DNA of 64,000 nucleotides, from assembly GCF_001443045.1 (NCBI RefSeq), contig NZ_LKPJ01000010.1, positions 62,001-126,000 on the forward strand. The letters are read 5' to 3'. This document shows positions 32,935 through 45,171 of the stretch, in pieces. The notes under the pieces were generated by a model. It was not told where the DNA came from. It was given only the letters and a program-made list of their open reading frames with translations, and did no database searches. Source of the DNA: Burkholderia ambifaria (GTDB lineage Bacteria > Pseudomonadota > Gammaproteobacteria > Burkholderiales > Burkholderiaceae). The translations under genes were made by a program, and so were the position numbers. Numbering within the stretch: the stretch's first letter is position 1; each line of letters starts with the position of its first letter.

Positions 32935-34941
32935 GTGATTTCCCCGCTCGAAATGACCCTGCTGCTGCTGCTGGCCTCGGTGGTGGGCGTCGTCGTATTT
33001 CGCTCGTTGAACCTGCCGCCGATGCTCGGCTACCTGACCGTCGGCATCCTGGTCGGCCCGCACGCGTTCGGCATCGCCGCGGACCTCGAGCGGGCCGAGC
33101 ATCTTGCGGAATTCGGCGTGGTGTTCCTGATGTTCTCGATCGGCCTCGAGTTCTCGCTCGCGAAGCTGAGGGCGATGCAGCGGCTCGTGTTCGGGCTCGG
33201 GCTGCTGCAGGTGGTCGCGACACTCGTGCTCGCGGTCGTGCTCGGCGCGCTGTTCGAGCGCTGGATGCACATCACGTGGCAGGGCAGCGTCGCGCTCGGC
33301 GGCGCGCTTGCGATGTCGTCGACGGCGATCGTATCGAAGATGCTCGCCGAGCGGCTCGAGATCGAGACCGCGCACGGCCGCAACATCTTCGGCGTGCTGC
33401 TGTTCCAGGATCTTGCGGTGGTGCCGCTCCTGATCGTGATCGCCGCGTTCGGTGCCGAGTCGTCGAAGGATCTCGCGATCACGCTCGGCTTCGCGGCGGT
33501 CAAGATCGTGATCGCGCTCGCGCTGCTGCTGATCGTCGGCCAGCGCTTCATGACGCGCTGGCTCAACGTCGTCGCGCGGCGCCGCTCGCAGGAGCTGTTC
33601 GTGCTGAACCTGCTGCTCGTCACGCTCGGCGCCGCGTTCATCACCGACCGCTTCGGCCTGTCGCTCGCGCTCGGCGCGTTCATCGCAGGGATGCTGATCT
33701 CCGAGACGCCGTTCCGTCACCAGGTGGAAGAGGACATCAAGCCGTTTCGCGACGTGCTGCTCGGGCTGTTCTTCGTGACGACGGGGATGCTGCTCGATCC
33801 GCGCGTGATCTGGGAGCACCCGTTGCTCGTGCTCGGCTTCTTCGTCGGGCAGATCCTGTTCAAGGGGACGATGATCGCCGGGCTCGCGCGCCTGTTCGGC
33901 GCAACGCCGGGCGTCGCGATGCGCACCGGCATCGGGCTCGCGCAGGCCGGCGAGTTCGGCTTCGTGCTGCTGAACCTGATCCTCGACCGGCATCTCGTCG
34001 ATTCGACGCTGCTGCAGGCGATCCTCGCGTCGATGCTGCTGTCGATGCTCGCCGCGCCGTTCCTGATCCAGAACGCCGACCGGATCGTGATGAGGCTGTC
34101 GTCGACGGAATGGATGCAGCAGTCGCTGCAGATGACGCGGATCGCGACGCAAAGCCTCAAGCAGCGCGGCCACGTGATCATCTGCGGCTACGGCCGCGCG
34201 GGGCAGAACCTGGCGCGCATGCTCGAGCAGGAAGGCATTTCGTACGTCGCGCTCGACCTCGACCCCGATCGCGTGAGCGCGGCCGCGACGGCCGGCGAAT
34301 CGGTCGTGTTCGGCGATGCGGCGCGGCGCGAGTCGCTGCTCGCGGCCGGTATCCATCGCGCGGCGGCTGTCGCGATCACGTATGCGAACACGCCGTCGGC
34401 GCTGCGCGTGCTGCACCACGTGCACGAGCTGGAGCCGACGCTGCCGGCGATCGTGCGCACGGTCGACGACGCCGATCTCGAGAAGTTGCTCGCGGCCGGC
34501 GCGACCGAGGTGATCCCGGAAATCGTCGAGGGCAGCCTGATGCTCGCGTCGCACACGCTGGTGCTGGTCGGCGTGCCGATGCGCAAGGTCGTGCGGCGCG
34601 TCGAGGAGATGCGCGACGAGCGCTACAGCCTGCTGCGCGGCTATTTCCGCGGCGCGGACGATGCGGACGACGACGATCACGAGCAGGTGCGGCTACAATC
34701 GGTGCCGGTCGACGCGCGCGCGGACGCGGTCGGGCGCTCGCTGGAGGAGCTCGGGCTGTATGCGCTCGGGCTGGAAGTCACGGCGATCCGCCGGCACGGG
34801 ATCCGCGGCGTCGAACCCGATCCGCAGACCAAGCTGCGCGCGAGCGACATCGTCGTGCTGCGCGGGCTGCCCGAAGCGCTCGCGCTTGCGGAGGAGCGGC
34901 TGTCGCGCCATCGGCGCGAGCCGCCGGCCGCGGTCGCCTGA
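32935..34941 (+). CDS. CPA2-family monovalent cation:proton antiporter (KefB/YbaL type)
   Basis: A 668-residue transporter. Residues ~1-390 form the 12-helix CPA2 exchanger domain (SLNLPPMLGYLTVGILVGP; FLMFSIGLEFS; GVLLFQDLAVVPLL). They are followed by a TrkA-N/RCK nucleotide-binding domain with GYGRAGQNLARML and a TrkA-C domain at the end. It is predicted to exchange K+ or Na+ for protons with cytosolic ligand gating. GTG at 32935 is the better start (GAGGA upstream, MISPLEMTLLLL N terminus); GTG 32905 is possible. This gene beside kdsD is common in proteobacteria (yrbG or kef-like homologues); exact ion specificity cannot be read. Confidence 0.87.
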   Translation: MISPLEMTLLLLLASVVGVVVFRSLNLPPMLGYLTVGILVGPHAFGIAADLERAEHLAEFGVVFLMFSIGLEFSLAKLRAMQRLVFGLGLLQVVATLVLAVVLGALFERWMHITWQGSVALGGALAMSSTAIVSKMLAERLEIETAHGRNIFGVLLFQDLAVVPLLIVIAAFGAESSKDLAITLGFAAVKIVIALALLLIVGQRFMTRWLNVVARRRSQELFVLNLLLVTLGAAFITDRFGLSLALGAFIAGMLISETPFRHQVEEDIKPFRDVLLGLFFVTTGMLLDPRVIWEHPLLVLGFFVGQILFKGTMIAGLARLFGATPGVAMRTGIGLAQAGEFGFVLLNLILDRHLVDSTLLQAILASMLLSMLAAPFLIQNADRIVMRLSSTEWMQQSLQMTRIATQSLKQRGHVIICGYGRAGQNLARMLEQEGISYVALDLDPDRVSAAATAGESVVFGDAARRESLLAAGIHRAAAVAITYANTPSALRVLHHVHELEPTLPAIVRTVDDADLEKLLAAGATEVIPEIVEGSLMLASHTLVLVGVPMRKVVRRVEEMRDERYSLLRGYFRGADDADDDDHEQVRLQSVPVDARADAVGRSLEELGLYALGLEVTAIRRHGIRGVEPDPQTKLRASDIVVLRGLPEALALAEERLSRHRREPPAAVA

Positions 34942-34977
34942 GTCGCGATTCGATAACCTGACCCGTATTTATTCGAA

Positions 34978-35008
34978 ACGGTGCCCGATCTTCGCGCACC
35001 GTTTTTTT
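34978..35008 (+). terminator. Intrinsic terminator directly upstream of apt
   Basis: ACGGTGC / GCACCGT stem with an 11-base loop followed by seven T residues (35002-35008). It ends the antiporter transcript, but the T tract finishes one base before the GGAG ribosome-binding site of apt. It could therefore act as an attenuator of apt for transcripts coming from upstream. Confidence 0.8.
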
Positions 35009-35019
35009 CGGAGAGTTTC

Positions 35020-35586
35020 ATGCCGCATTCGTCGTCGGGCGCACCGCTCGATCCGGTCGCCTTCATTCACAGCCAGATCCGCACCGTGCCCGACTGGCCG
35101 CAGCCGGGCGTGATGTTCCGCGACATCACGACGCTGCTGCAGAGCCCGAAGGCGCTGCGCATCCTGGTCGACCTGTTCGTCGAACGCTATGTCGATGCGA
35201 AGCTCGACTACGTCGCGGGGCTCGACGCGCGCGGCTTCATCATCGCGCCGATCGTCGCGTACGAGCTGAGCGTCGGCTTCGTGCCGATCCGCAAGGTCGG
35301 CAAGCTGCCGTACAAGACGCGCTCGGAATCGTACGACCTCGAATACGGCAGCGCGACGGTCGAGATCCACGAAGACGCGTGCCGCCCCGGCGACCGCGTG
35401 ATCATCATGGACGACCTGATCGCAACCGGCGGCACGATGATGGCGGGGCGCAACCTGCTGCAGCGGCTCGGCGCGGTCGTCGTCGAAGGCGCGGCGATCA
35501 TCGACCTGCCCGATCTCGGCGGCTCGGCGCTGCTGCGCAACGCGGGGCTGCCCGTCTATACCGTCACCGAATTCGCCGGCCACTGA
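35020..35586 (+). CDS. apt: Adenine phosphoribosyltransferase
   Basis: A 188-residue purine-salvage enzyme making AMP from adenine and PRPP. The PRPP-binding loop [13 protein letters not shown] and the N-terminal block [18 protein letters not shown] are typical. [11 protein letters not shown] is the family's substrate block. The ATG at 35020 has GGAG 6 bases upstream; a TTG-type start at 34981 would lie within the terminator hairpin and is rejected. Its 5' end lies immediately after the terminator. Confidence 0.96.
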   Translation: MPHSSSGAPLDPVAFIHSQIRTVPDWPQPGVMFRDITTLLQSPKALRILVDLFVERYVDAKLDYVAGLDARGFIIAPIVAYELSVGFVPIRKVGKLPYKTRSESYDLEYGSATVEIHEDACRPGDRVIIMDDLIATGGTMMAGRNLLQRLGAVVVEGAAIIDLPDLGGSALLRNAGLPVYTVTEFAGH

Positions 35587-35620
35587 ACCACTGAACGCCG
35601 GCTCTCGCCGCGAGGTCACG

Positions 35621-36235
35621 ATGCCCAACTTCATGCTGTTTCTCGCCACGTCGATCGCGATCACGTTCGCGCCGGGTCCCGACAACCTGCAGGTGCTCGC
35701 GCGCGGCATCTCGCAGGGCCGCGCGGCCGGCTTCGTCGCCGCGCTCGGCTTCACGGCCGGGATCCTGTTCCATACGACGCTTGCGGCGCTCGGCGTCGCG
35801 GCCGTGCTGCGTTCGTCGCCGGTCGCGTTCCAGGCGCTGAAGCTCGCGGGCGCCGCGTACCTCGTGTGGATCGGCATCAAGGCGCTGCGCAGCCAGGGTC
35901 TTGCGAATGCGCATGCGCGTGAGCCGCAGCCGCTTGGCGCGATCTTCCGGCAGAGCGTGATCGGCAACCTGATGAACCCGAAGGTCACGCTGTTCTTCGT
36001 CGTGTTCCTGCCGCAGTTCGTCGATCCGCACGGCGTGCAGGGCGTGACGCTGCAGATGTTCGAACTCGGCGCGCTGTTCATGCTGCAGACGGCCGCGATC
36101 TTCTCGCTGTTCGGCATCGGCGCGGGCGCGATCGGCGCATGGCTGAAGCGCCGCCCGAAGGCCGGCGTGTGGCTCGACCGGATTGCCGGTGCGACCTTCA
36201 TCGCGATCGGCATCCGCGTGGCGCTGAAGGACTGA
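35621..36235 (+). CDS. LysE/RhtB-family amino-acid exporter
   Basis: A 204-residue inner-membrane protein with five to six helices. The RhtB/LysE signature is in FAPGPDNLQVLARGISQGRA near the N terminus, and the NPKVTLFFVVFLPQFVDP segment lies in the second half. Members export homoserine, threonine, lysine, arginine or related compounds; the substrate is not predictable. It follows apt by 34 bases and precedes the Nudix gene by 5 bases, suggesting one transcript. Confidence 0.88.
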   Translation: MPNFMLFLATSIAITFAPGPDNLQVLARGISQGRAAGFVAALGFTAGILFHTTLAALGVAAVLRSSPVAFQALKLAGAAYLVWIGIKALRSQGLANAHAREPQPLGAIFRQSVIGNLMNPKVTLFFVVFLPQFVDPHGVQGVTLQMFELGALFMLQTAAIFSLFGIGAGAIGAWLKRRPKAGVWLDRIAGATFIAIGIRVALKD

Positions 36236-36240
36236 ACCCG

Positions 36241-37098
36241 ATGACGTTTCCGTGCATTGCGGCCGCGCGCCGCTTCGATCCGGCCGCGCACTTGCGTTTC
36301 GAGATCGCCGGCGAGCAGGTCGGCTGGGTGCGTCGCCAGGACGTCGCGAAGCTCGCCCGCTGGCCCGACGTGTTCGAGCTGACGGACGAGCGTGTCGTGC
36401 TGTCGGCGCGCTACGACACGGTCGACGCGCGCAGCATGGCGCTCGCGAGCGCGATCGGCGCGCTGGCGGCCGAAGGTGCGATTCCCGGCTGGCGCGACGA
36501 GATTTATGCGATCCGCAACCGCTTCGACGATCCGCCGCTCGCGAATATCGAGCGCGCCGCGTCGCGCTTCTTCGGCACGCAGACTTATGCGGTGCACCTG
36601 AACGGCATCGTAGAATATGCGGCTGCGCCGGGTTCGCCCGCCGTGCCGCAGATGTGGCTCGGCCGCCGCAGCGCGACCAAGGCCACCGACCCCGGCATGC
36701 TCGACAACGTCGTCGCAGGCGGCATCGGCTGGGGCTTGGGCGTTCACGAGACGCTCACGAAGGAGTGCTGGGAAGAGGCCGGCATGCCGGCCGACCTGGC
36801 GGCGCGCGCGATCGCGGGCCGGGCGGTGCAGGTGCTGTGCTCGCTGCCGGAAGGCACGCAGTCCGAACTGATCTTCGTGTACGACCTGCCGCTGCCGCGC
36901 GACTTCGTGCCGCACAACCAGGACGGCGAAGTGGCCGAGCACCTGCTGGCCGGCGTGCCCGAGGTGATCGGCTGGCTGCGCGAAGGCCGCGCGACGATGG
37001 ATGCGAGCCTCGCGATGCTCGACACGCTGCTGCGCCACCGCTGGCTCGCGGCGGCGGAAGCCGCGGGCATCGACGCGCTGTTCGCGCCGGCCGCGTAA
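36241..37098 (+). CDS. DUF4743/Nudix hydrolase (thiamine-pyrophosphokinase-associated type)
   Basis: A 285-residue protein with an N-terminal DUF4743 region and a Nudix domain in the second half. The second half of the Nudix box, KECWEEAGM, is intact, while the GxE part is unusual (AGGIGWGLGVHET), as in eukaryotic Tnr3-like proteins. Relatives hydrolyse oxidised thiamine diphosphates or other nucleotide-like pyrophosphates; function here is inferred. The ATG at 36241 lies 5 bases after the exporter stop codon. An alternative long frame from 36139 overlaps the exporter and is not credible. Confidence 0.82.
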   Translation: MTFPCIAAARRFDPAAHLRFEIAGEQVGWVRRQDVAKLARWPDVFELTDERVVLSARYDTVDARSMALASAIGALAAEGAIPGWRDEIYAIRNRFDDPPLANIERAASRFFGTQTYAVHLNGIVEYAAAPGSPAVPQMWLGRRSATKATDPGMLDNVVAGGIGWGLGVHETLTKECWEEAGMPADLAARAIAGRAVQVLCSLPEGTQSELIFVYDLPLPRDFVPHNQDGEVAEHLLAGVPEVIGWLREGRATMDASLAMLDTLLRHRWLAAAEAAGIDALFAPAA

Positions 37099-37148
37099 AG
37101 CGCTGAACGGCCTATTTGACGAATACCGAAACGAAGGGAGTAGCGGTC

Positions 37149-38033
37149 ATGTCGACCGATCACAGCTTTATCTTGAAACTGTCGTGCCCCGACCGGCACG
37201 GCATCGTTCACGCGGTCTCGGGCTTCCTGTTCGAGCGCAGCAACAACATCCTCGACTCGGCGCAGTTCGGCGACAGCCGCACCAGCGAGTTTTTCATGCG
37301 CGTGCACTTCGAGCAGGATGCCGACGGCGCGGATGCCGCGTCGGCGCTCGATACGCTTCGCAAGGAATTCGCGCCGCTCGCCGAGCAGTTCGCGATGCGC
37401 TGGGAAATGCACGACGCGGCGGTGAAGCCGCGCGTCGTGATCATGGTGTCGAAGATCGGCCATTGCCTGAACGACCTGCTGTTCCGCTATCGCACCGGCC
37501 AGCTGCCGATCGAGATCCCGGCGATCGTGTCGAACCACAAGGAGTTCTATCAGCTCGCCGCGAGCTACAACATCCCGTTCCATCACTTTCCGCTCGTCGG
37601 CGGGTCGTCCGATGCGGCGAAGGCCGCGCAGGAAGCGCGCGTGCTGGGCGTGATCGACGAACACCAGGCCGATCTCGTCGTGCTCGCGCGCTACATGCAG
37701 ATCCTGTCGCCGAACATGTGCGAGCAGCTCGCCGGCCGCGCGATCAACATCCACCATTCGTTCCTGCCGAGCTTCAAGGGCGCGAAGCCGTACTACCAGG
37801 CGTTCGACCGCGGCGTGAAACTGATCGGCGCGACCGCGCACTATGTGACGACCGACCTCGACGAAGGCCCGATCATCGAGCAGGAAGTCGAGCGCGTCGA
37901 CCACAGCATGACGCCCGACCAGCTCACGGCGATCGGCCGCGACGTCGAGTGCGTGACGCTCGCGCGCGCGGTGAAGTGGCACGTCGAGCACCGGATCGTG
38001 CTGAACGGGACGAAGACCGTCGTGTTCCGCTGA
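37149..38033 (+). CDS. purU: Formyltetrahydrofolate deformylase
   Basis: A 294-residue enzyme that releases formate from 10-formyl-THF, balancing one-carbon pools and feeding PurT. The N-terminal ACT domain (ILKLSCPDRHGIVHAVSGFL) and the C-terminal formyltransferase-type domain with INIHHSFLPSFKGAKPY are clear, including the Asn-His-Asp-type catalytic site (INIHHS, TTDLDEGPII). The ATG at 37149 has a GGAG-type ribosome-binding site. It stands 50 bases after the Nudix gene and ends before a strong terminator. Confidence 0.96.
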   Translation: MSTDHSFILKLSCPDRHGIVHAVSGFLFERSNNILDSAQFGDSRTSEFFMRVHFEQDADGADAASALDTLRKEFAPLAEQFAMRWEMHDAAVKPRVVIMVSKIGHCLNDLLFRYRTGQLPIEIPAIVSNHKEFYQLAASYNIPFHHFPLVGGSSDAAKAAQEARVLGVIDEHQADLVVLARYMQILSPNMCEQLAGRAINIHHSFLPSFKGAKPYYQAFDRGVKLIGATAHYVTTDLDEGPIIEQEVERVDHSMTPDQLTAIGRDVECVTLARAVKWHVEHRIVLNGTKTVVFR

Positions 38034-38085
38034 TCCGCGGGTTGCGTCGGCCGGCCTGTGCCGGCCGTCGATTGCTGCAAACAAG

Positions 38086-38120
38086 AACGCCGCGCCCTTC
38101 ACGGGGCGCGGCGTTTTTTT
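38086..38120 (+). terminator. Strong intrinsic terminator of purU
   Basis: A 12-bp GC-rich stem (AACGCCGCGCCC / GGGCGCGGCGTT) with a 6-base loop and a seven-T tract, 52 bases after the purU stop. Confidence 0.93.
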
Positions 38121-38161
38121 ATCGCGTGATGCGTGTGACGGGCAGGGCGGGGGCGCGGCCG

Positions 38162-39244
38162 TCAGATCAGCCGCAGCATGTACAACTCGCGCTTCAGGTA
38201 TGCATAGAAGATCGGCGCGGCGATCACGCCCGGCAGCCCGAACGCGGCTTCCATGATCAGCATCGCGAGCAGCAGCTCCCACGCGCGCGACTCGATCTGG
38301 CCGCCGATGATCTTCGCGTTCAGGAAGTATTCGAGCTTGTGGATCACGACGAGGAACGCAAGCGATGCGATCGCCGTGCCCATGCTGACCGACAGCGACA
38401 CCGCGACGATCAGCGTGTTCGAGATCAGGTTGCCGATCACCGGCAGCAGCCCGACGATGAACGTGACGAGCACGAGGGTCTTCGACAGCGGCAGCCGCTG
38501 GTGGAAGAGCGGCAGCGCGACGAGCAGGTAGATGCCGGTGAAGGCCGCGTTGATCGCCGAGATCTTGATCTGCGCGAACACGATCCGGCGGAACGACTCG
38601 GCGAAGCGCGACACGCGCGTGACGAGCGCGGTCGACAGCGGCCGGCGCACCTTGCCGTGCTCGACGCCGATCGCGATCATCGCGCCGATGATCATCCCGA
38701 ACAGCACATGGCCGAAGCCGCGCGCGACGCTCTTGCCGCCTTGCTGGAGCTGATCCATGTGCGAGTGCATCAGCAGCGCCGCCTTGGATTTCATCTGTTC
38801 GACGTCGACGGGCAGCAGGTTCGCGATCCAGGAAGGCGTGCGCGCGCGGGTCTGCTCGACGATCTGCATCAGCTGGTCGAGCAGGCTCTGCAGGTTCGGC
38901 ACCGTGTGCTCGAAGTGTTCGATGATGCCGATCGTCAGGCCCGTGAGCCCGCCGACGATCGCAATCGACAGCAGCACGACGGCGACCCAGCGCGCGCGCA
39001 TGCTCGTCGTGTGGCGTTCGATCACCGGGGCGATCGTGTGGATCAGCTGATAGACCAGCATGCCGGCCAGCAGCCCGCCCAGCAGCTTGAGTTCGATGAC
39101 GAGCACCATCGCGATGAGGGCGAACAGATAGCTGCCGATCTCGATCGCCGACAGCTTCGGCAGGCTGAAGTCGCTCGTCAGCCGCACGCTGCGCAGGTGC
39201 GGCTCGCGGTTCTGCGCGTCGCGCGACTCTTGTTGCTTCTCCAT
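38162..39244 (-). CDS. AI-2E (PerM/YdiK) family membrane protein
   Basis: A 360-residue inner-membrane protein with about eight helices in the AI-2 exporter-like arrangement: paired N-terminal helices (SYLFALIAMVLVIELKLLGG), a central soluble stretch (about 110-180), and C-terminal helices ending in FGLPGVIAAPIFYAYLKREL. The family includes TqsA-like autoinducer-2 exporters and Na+/H+ antiporters, and most members are uncharacterised. The substrate is not predictable. It is convergent with purU and lies 3' of uvrA on the same strand, with 255 bases between them in which only a GC-rich hairpin is seen. Confidence 0.85.
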   Translation of the reverse strand: MEKQQESRDAQNREPHLRSVRLTSDFSLPKLSAIEIGSYLFALIAMVLVIELKLLGGLLAGMLVYQLIHTIAPVIERHTTSMRARWVAVVLLSIAIVGGLTGLTIGIIEHFEHTVPNLQSLLDQLMQIVEQTRARTPSWIANLLPVDVEQMKSKAALLMHSHMDQLQQGGKSVARGFGHVLFGMIIGAMIAIGVEHGKVRRPLSTALVTRVSRFAESFRRIVFAQIKISAINAAFTGIYLLVALPLFHQRLPLSKTLVLVTFIVGLLPVIGNLISNTLIVAVSLSVSMGTAIASLAFLVVIHKLEYFLNAKIIGGQIESRAWELLLAMLIMEAAFGLPGVIAAPIFYAYLKRELYMLRLI

Positions 39245-39499
39245 CGTGGATTCCTGTCGTTCGTGTGTCGTGCCGCGCGGTGGGCGGCAGGACGGCGGTC
39301 GCCCGGCGTCGCACCGGGTTGGTGCGGATGGCGAACCTTACGACCGTAAAGTATAGCTGCCATTATGGTCCGCCACGGGGCTGTTTGGCTCGTGGTGTAA
39401 ACGTAGAGGGGAAAACGGCAGAAGGGAAAACGAGGAAACCGGCGCCGCCGCGAGCGGCGGGGGCGCGCGGCCGGCAGCCGCGCGCGGGAACGAAAGCTG

Positions 39500-42385
<2,886 letters not shown>

Positions 42386-42660
42386 GAACCTGGCGAAAAT
42401 GGAGGGAACCAAACCTGCTACTATAACGGCTTTTCGAGGCCGTCGTTGGGGGCCCCAGCCTTTGCAGCAGCTGGCAGCAAGGCGGTGCCCACGCCGGGGA
42501 AAGCGGCCGCGCCGCACGGCTTCGGGCTGCCCGCGGGCTGCCTCGGGACGTCCCGGAAAGCGGCCCCGGAAAGCGCCTGCCAGGCGTGCCGGGCCGGTGG
42601 CCCTGATCTTCCGCCGCCCGCCGCCGGGCGGACATTCCGATCATTCGAAATTCATTCCCG

Positions 42661-43848
42661 ATGTCCAATCCGTCCGCCACGTCTTCCCGCATGAGTGCGC
42701 CCGAATTGCGCGCGACCACGTCGCTCGCGGCGATCTTCGCGCTGCGCATGCTCGGCCTGTTCATGATCATGCCGGTGTTCTCGGTCTACGCGAAAACCAT
42801 CCCGGGCGGCGACAACGTGCTGCTGGTCGGCATCGCGCTCGGGGCCTACGGCGTCACGCAGTCGCTGCTGTATATCTTCTACGGATGGGCATCGGACAAG
42901 TTCGGGCGCAAGCCCGTGATCGCCACCGGCCTGCTGATCTTCGCGCTCGGCAGCTTCGTCGCCGCGTTCGCGCACGACATCACGTGGATCATCGTCGGCC
43001 GCGTGATCCAGGGGATGGGTGCCGTGTCGTCCGCGGTGCTCGCGTTCATCGCCGACCTGACCTCCGAGCAGAACCGCACGAAGGCGATGGCGATGGTCGG
43101 CGGCTCGATCGGCGTGTCGTTCGCGGTCGCGATCGTCGGCGCGCCGATCGTGTTCCACTGGGTCGGGATGAGCGGGCTGTTCGCGATCGTCGGCGTGTTG
43201 TCGATCCTCGCGATCGGCGTCGTCGTGTGGATCGTGCCCGACGCGGCGAAGCCCGTGCACGTGCCTGCGCCGTTCGCCGAGGTGCTGCACAACGGCGAGC
43301 TGCTGCGTTTGAACTTCGGCGTGCTCGTGCTGCACGCGACGCAGACGGCGCTGTTCCTCGTCGTGCCGCGCCTGCTGGTCGACGGCGGGCTGCCGGTCGC
43401 CGCGCACTGGAAGGTCTACCTGCCGGTGATGGGGCTCGCGTTCGTGATGATGGTCCCGGCGATCATCGTCGCGGAAAAACGGGGCAAGATGAAGCCGGTG
43501 CTGCTCGGCGGCATTCTGGCTATCCTGATCGGCCAATTGTTGCTCGGCAGCGCACCGCATACCATCCTCATTGTGGCGGCGATCCTGTTCGTGTACTTCC
43601 TGGGTTTCAACATCCTGGAGGCGTCGCAGCCGTCGCTCGTGTCGAAGCTCGCGCCCGGTTCGCGCAAGGGCGCGGCCACGGGCGTCTACAACACCACGCA
43701 ATCGATCGGGCTCGCGCTCGGCGGCATCGTGGGCGGTTGGCTGCTGAAGCACGGCGGCGCGAACACCGTCTTCTATGCGTGCTCGGGGCTCGTTGCCGCG
43801 TGGCTTATAATCGCGGCCAGCATGAAAGCGCCGCCGCGCAAGGCCTGA
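42661..43848 (+). CDS. MFS transporter (YajR-like)
   Basis: A 395-residue major facilitator with 12 helices. The MFS motif A-like loop [12 protein letters not shown] lies between helices 2 and 3, and [17 protein letters not shown] starts helix 1, as in YajR-type drug/proton antiporters. The YajR C-terminal ferredoxin-like domain is absent, since the protein ends after helix 12. Substrate unknown. Between uvrA and ssb this gene is conserved in beta-proteobacteria; ssb follows after 102 bases. Confidence 0.87.
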   Translation: MSNPSATSSRMSAPELRATTSLAAIFALRMLGLFMIMPVFSVYAKTIPGGDNVLLVGIALGAYGVTQSLLYIFYGWASDKFGRKPVIATGLLIFALGSFVAAFAHDITWIIVGRVIQGMGAVSSAVLAFIADLTSEQNRTKAMAMVGGSIGVSFAVAIVGAPIVFHWVGMSGLFAIVGVLSILAIGVVVWIVPDAAKPVHVPAPFAEVLHNGELLRLNFGVLVLHATQTALFLVVPRLLVDGGLPVAAHWKVYLPVMGLAFVMMVPAIIVAEKRGKMKPVLLGGILAILIGQLLLGSAPHTILIVAAILFVYFLGFNILEASQPSLVSKLAPGSRKGAATGVYNTTQSIGLALGGIVGGWLLKHGGANTVFYACSGLVAAWLIIAASMKAPPRKA

Positions 43849-43950
43849 ACCTCTTTTCGGGCAGGCACCGGCGGCGCTCGCCGGCCTGTCCGGCGGGCCG
43901 CTCCGACGACATTCGCGGGCGGCCCGGCATCGAATTTACTGGAGAAACAC

Positions 43951-44502
43951 ATGGCATCCGTCAACAAGGTCATCCTCGTCGGCAATCTCGGCGCCGATCC
44001 TGAAGTCCGTTACCTGCCGAGCGGCGACGCGGTTGCGAACATCCGTCTCGCGACGACCGATCGCTACAAGGACAAGGCAAGCGGCGATTTCAAGGAAATG
44101 ACCGAGTGGCACCGCGTCGCGTTCTTCGGCCGTCTCGCCGAAATCGTCAGCGAATACCTGAAGAAGGGGTCGTCGGTCTATATCGAAGGCCGCATCCGCA
44201 CGCGCAAGTGGCAGGGCCAGGACGGCCAGGATCGCTACTCGACCGAAATCGTCGCCGACCAGATGCAGATGCTCGGCGGCCGCGGTGGTGCGGGCGGCGG
44301 CGGTGGCGGCGGTGACGAAGGCGGTTATGGCGGCGGCTACGCTGGTGGCGGCGGCGGTCGTGGCGGCGAACAGATGGAGCGCGGCGGTGGCGGCGGTCGT
44401 GCCGGCGGCGCACCGCGCGGTGGCACAAGCGGCGGCCAGAGCCGTCCGAGCGCGCCGGCAGGTGGCGGCTTCGACGAGATGGACGACGATATCCCGTTCT
44501 GA
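43951..44502 (+). CDS. ssb: Single-stranded DNA-binding protein
   Basis: A 183-residue SSB. The OB-fold (residues 1-~110) starts [20 protein letters not shown] with the EWHRVAFFG strand. A Gly/Arg-rich flexible linker follows, and the partner-binding tip DDDIPF is at the C terminus. It coats ssDNA in replication and repair and recruits repair proteins. Directly flanked by uvrA/MFS and mug/mpg, it forms a DNA-maintenance neighbourhood. A hairpin terminator follows. Confidence 0.98.
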   Translation: MASVNKVILVGNLGADPEVRYLPSGDAVANIRLATTDRYKDKASGDFKEMTEWHRVAFFGRLAEIVSEYLKKGSSVYIEGRIRTRKWQGQDGQDRYSTEIVADQMQMLGGRGGAGGGGGGGDEGGYGGGYAGGGGGRGGEQMERGGGGGRAGGAPRGGTSGGQSRPSAPAGGGFDEMDDDIPF

Positions 44503-44562
44503 TCGGCAAGTCGGCATCCAGCATCACGATGGGCCTGAATGTCCGAGTCAAGCCAACTGCTT

Positions 44563-44585
44563 GGCCCGGGTCTTCGGGCCCTTTT
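44563..44585 (+). terminator. Intrinsic terminator after ssb
   Basis: GGCCCG / CGGGCC stem with a GGTCTT loop and a CTTTT tail, 61 bases after the ssb stop and before mug. Confidence 0.65.
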
Positions 44586-44622
44586 CCGTTTACGTCAATG
44601 TTCCTTGTGCGCCAGGTAAAAC

Positions 44623-45171
44623 GTGGCTGACGAACTTCCCGACCTCATCGCTCCGAATCTCGACGTGCTGTTCTGCGGGATCAACCCTGGCCTGACCGCG
44701 GCCGCGACCGGGCATCACTTCGCGGGGAGAAACAACCGCTTCTGGCGCGTGATCCATCTCGCGGGCTTCACGCCGGCGGAAATTTCGCCGCAGGACGATC
44801 ACGCGATACTCCGGTTTGGTTGCGGCCTGACGGCGGTGGTGAAGCGGCCGACCGCGAGTGCCAATCAGCTTTCGCGCGCGGAATTCCTCGCTGCGTCTGC
44901 GGCGTTCGACCAAAAGGTGGGGCGTTACGGGCCGCGCTTCGTCGCATTTCTCGGCAAGGCGGCGTACGCGGTGCTTTCCGGGCAGCGAGAAGTCGAGTGG
45001 GGGCTGCAACCGGCCCGTATGCAGGGGGCGAGGGTCTGGGTGCTGCCCAATCCCAGCGGGAGAAACCTCGCGTTCGGTCTCGACGATCTGGTCGACGCAT
45101 ACCGTCAGCTTCGTTTGCAGGCGAAGGCCGGGTCCGGTCTTCAACTGGAGGGGCGGGATGCGTCACCATGA
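44623..45171 (+). CDS. mug: G/U mismatch-specific DNA glycosylase Mug
   Basis: A 182-residue uracil-DNA-glycosylase-fold enzyme that removes uracil or ethenocytosine opposite guanine. The active-site motif CGINPG near residue 18 and the second motif LPNPSGRN in the C-terminal third are the Mug/TDG signatures. The start is GTG 44623; no better ATG exists. The last 14 bases overlap the start of the 3-methyladenine glycosylase gene, so the two base-excision glycosylases are coupled. Confidence 0.92.
   Translation: MADELPDLIAPNLDVLFCGINPGLTAAATGHHFAGRNNRFWRVIHLAGFTPAEISPQDDHAILRFGCGLTAVVKRPTASANQLSRAEFLAASAAFDQKVGRYGPRFVAFLGKAAYAVLSGQREVEWGLQPARMQGARVWVLPNPSGRNLAFGLDDLVDAYRQLRLQAKAGSGLQLEGRDASP

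Noticed and set aside
34941..35020. Purine riboswitch upstream of apt
   Set aside because: The region is too short and lacks the three-way junction consensus; only a terminator hairpin is visible.
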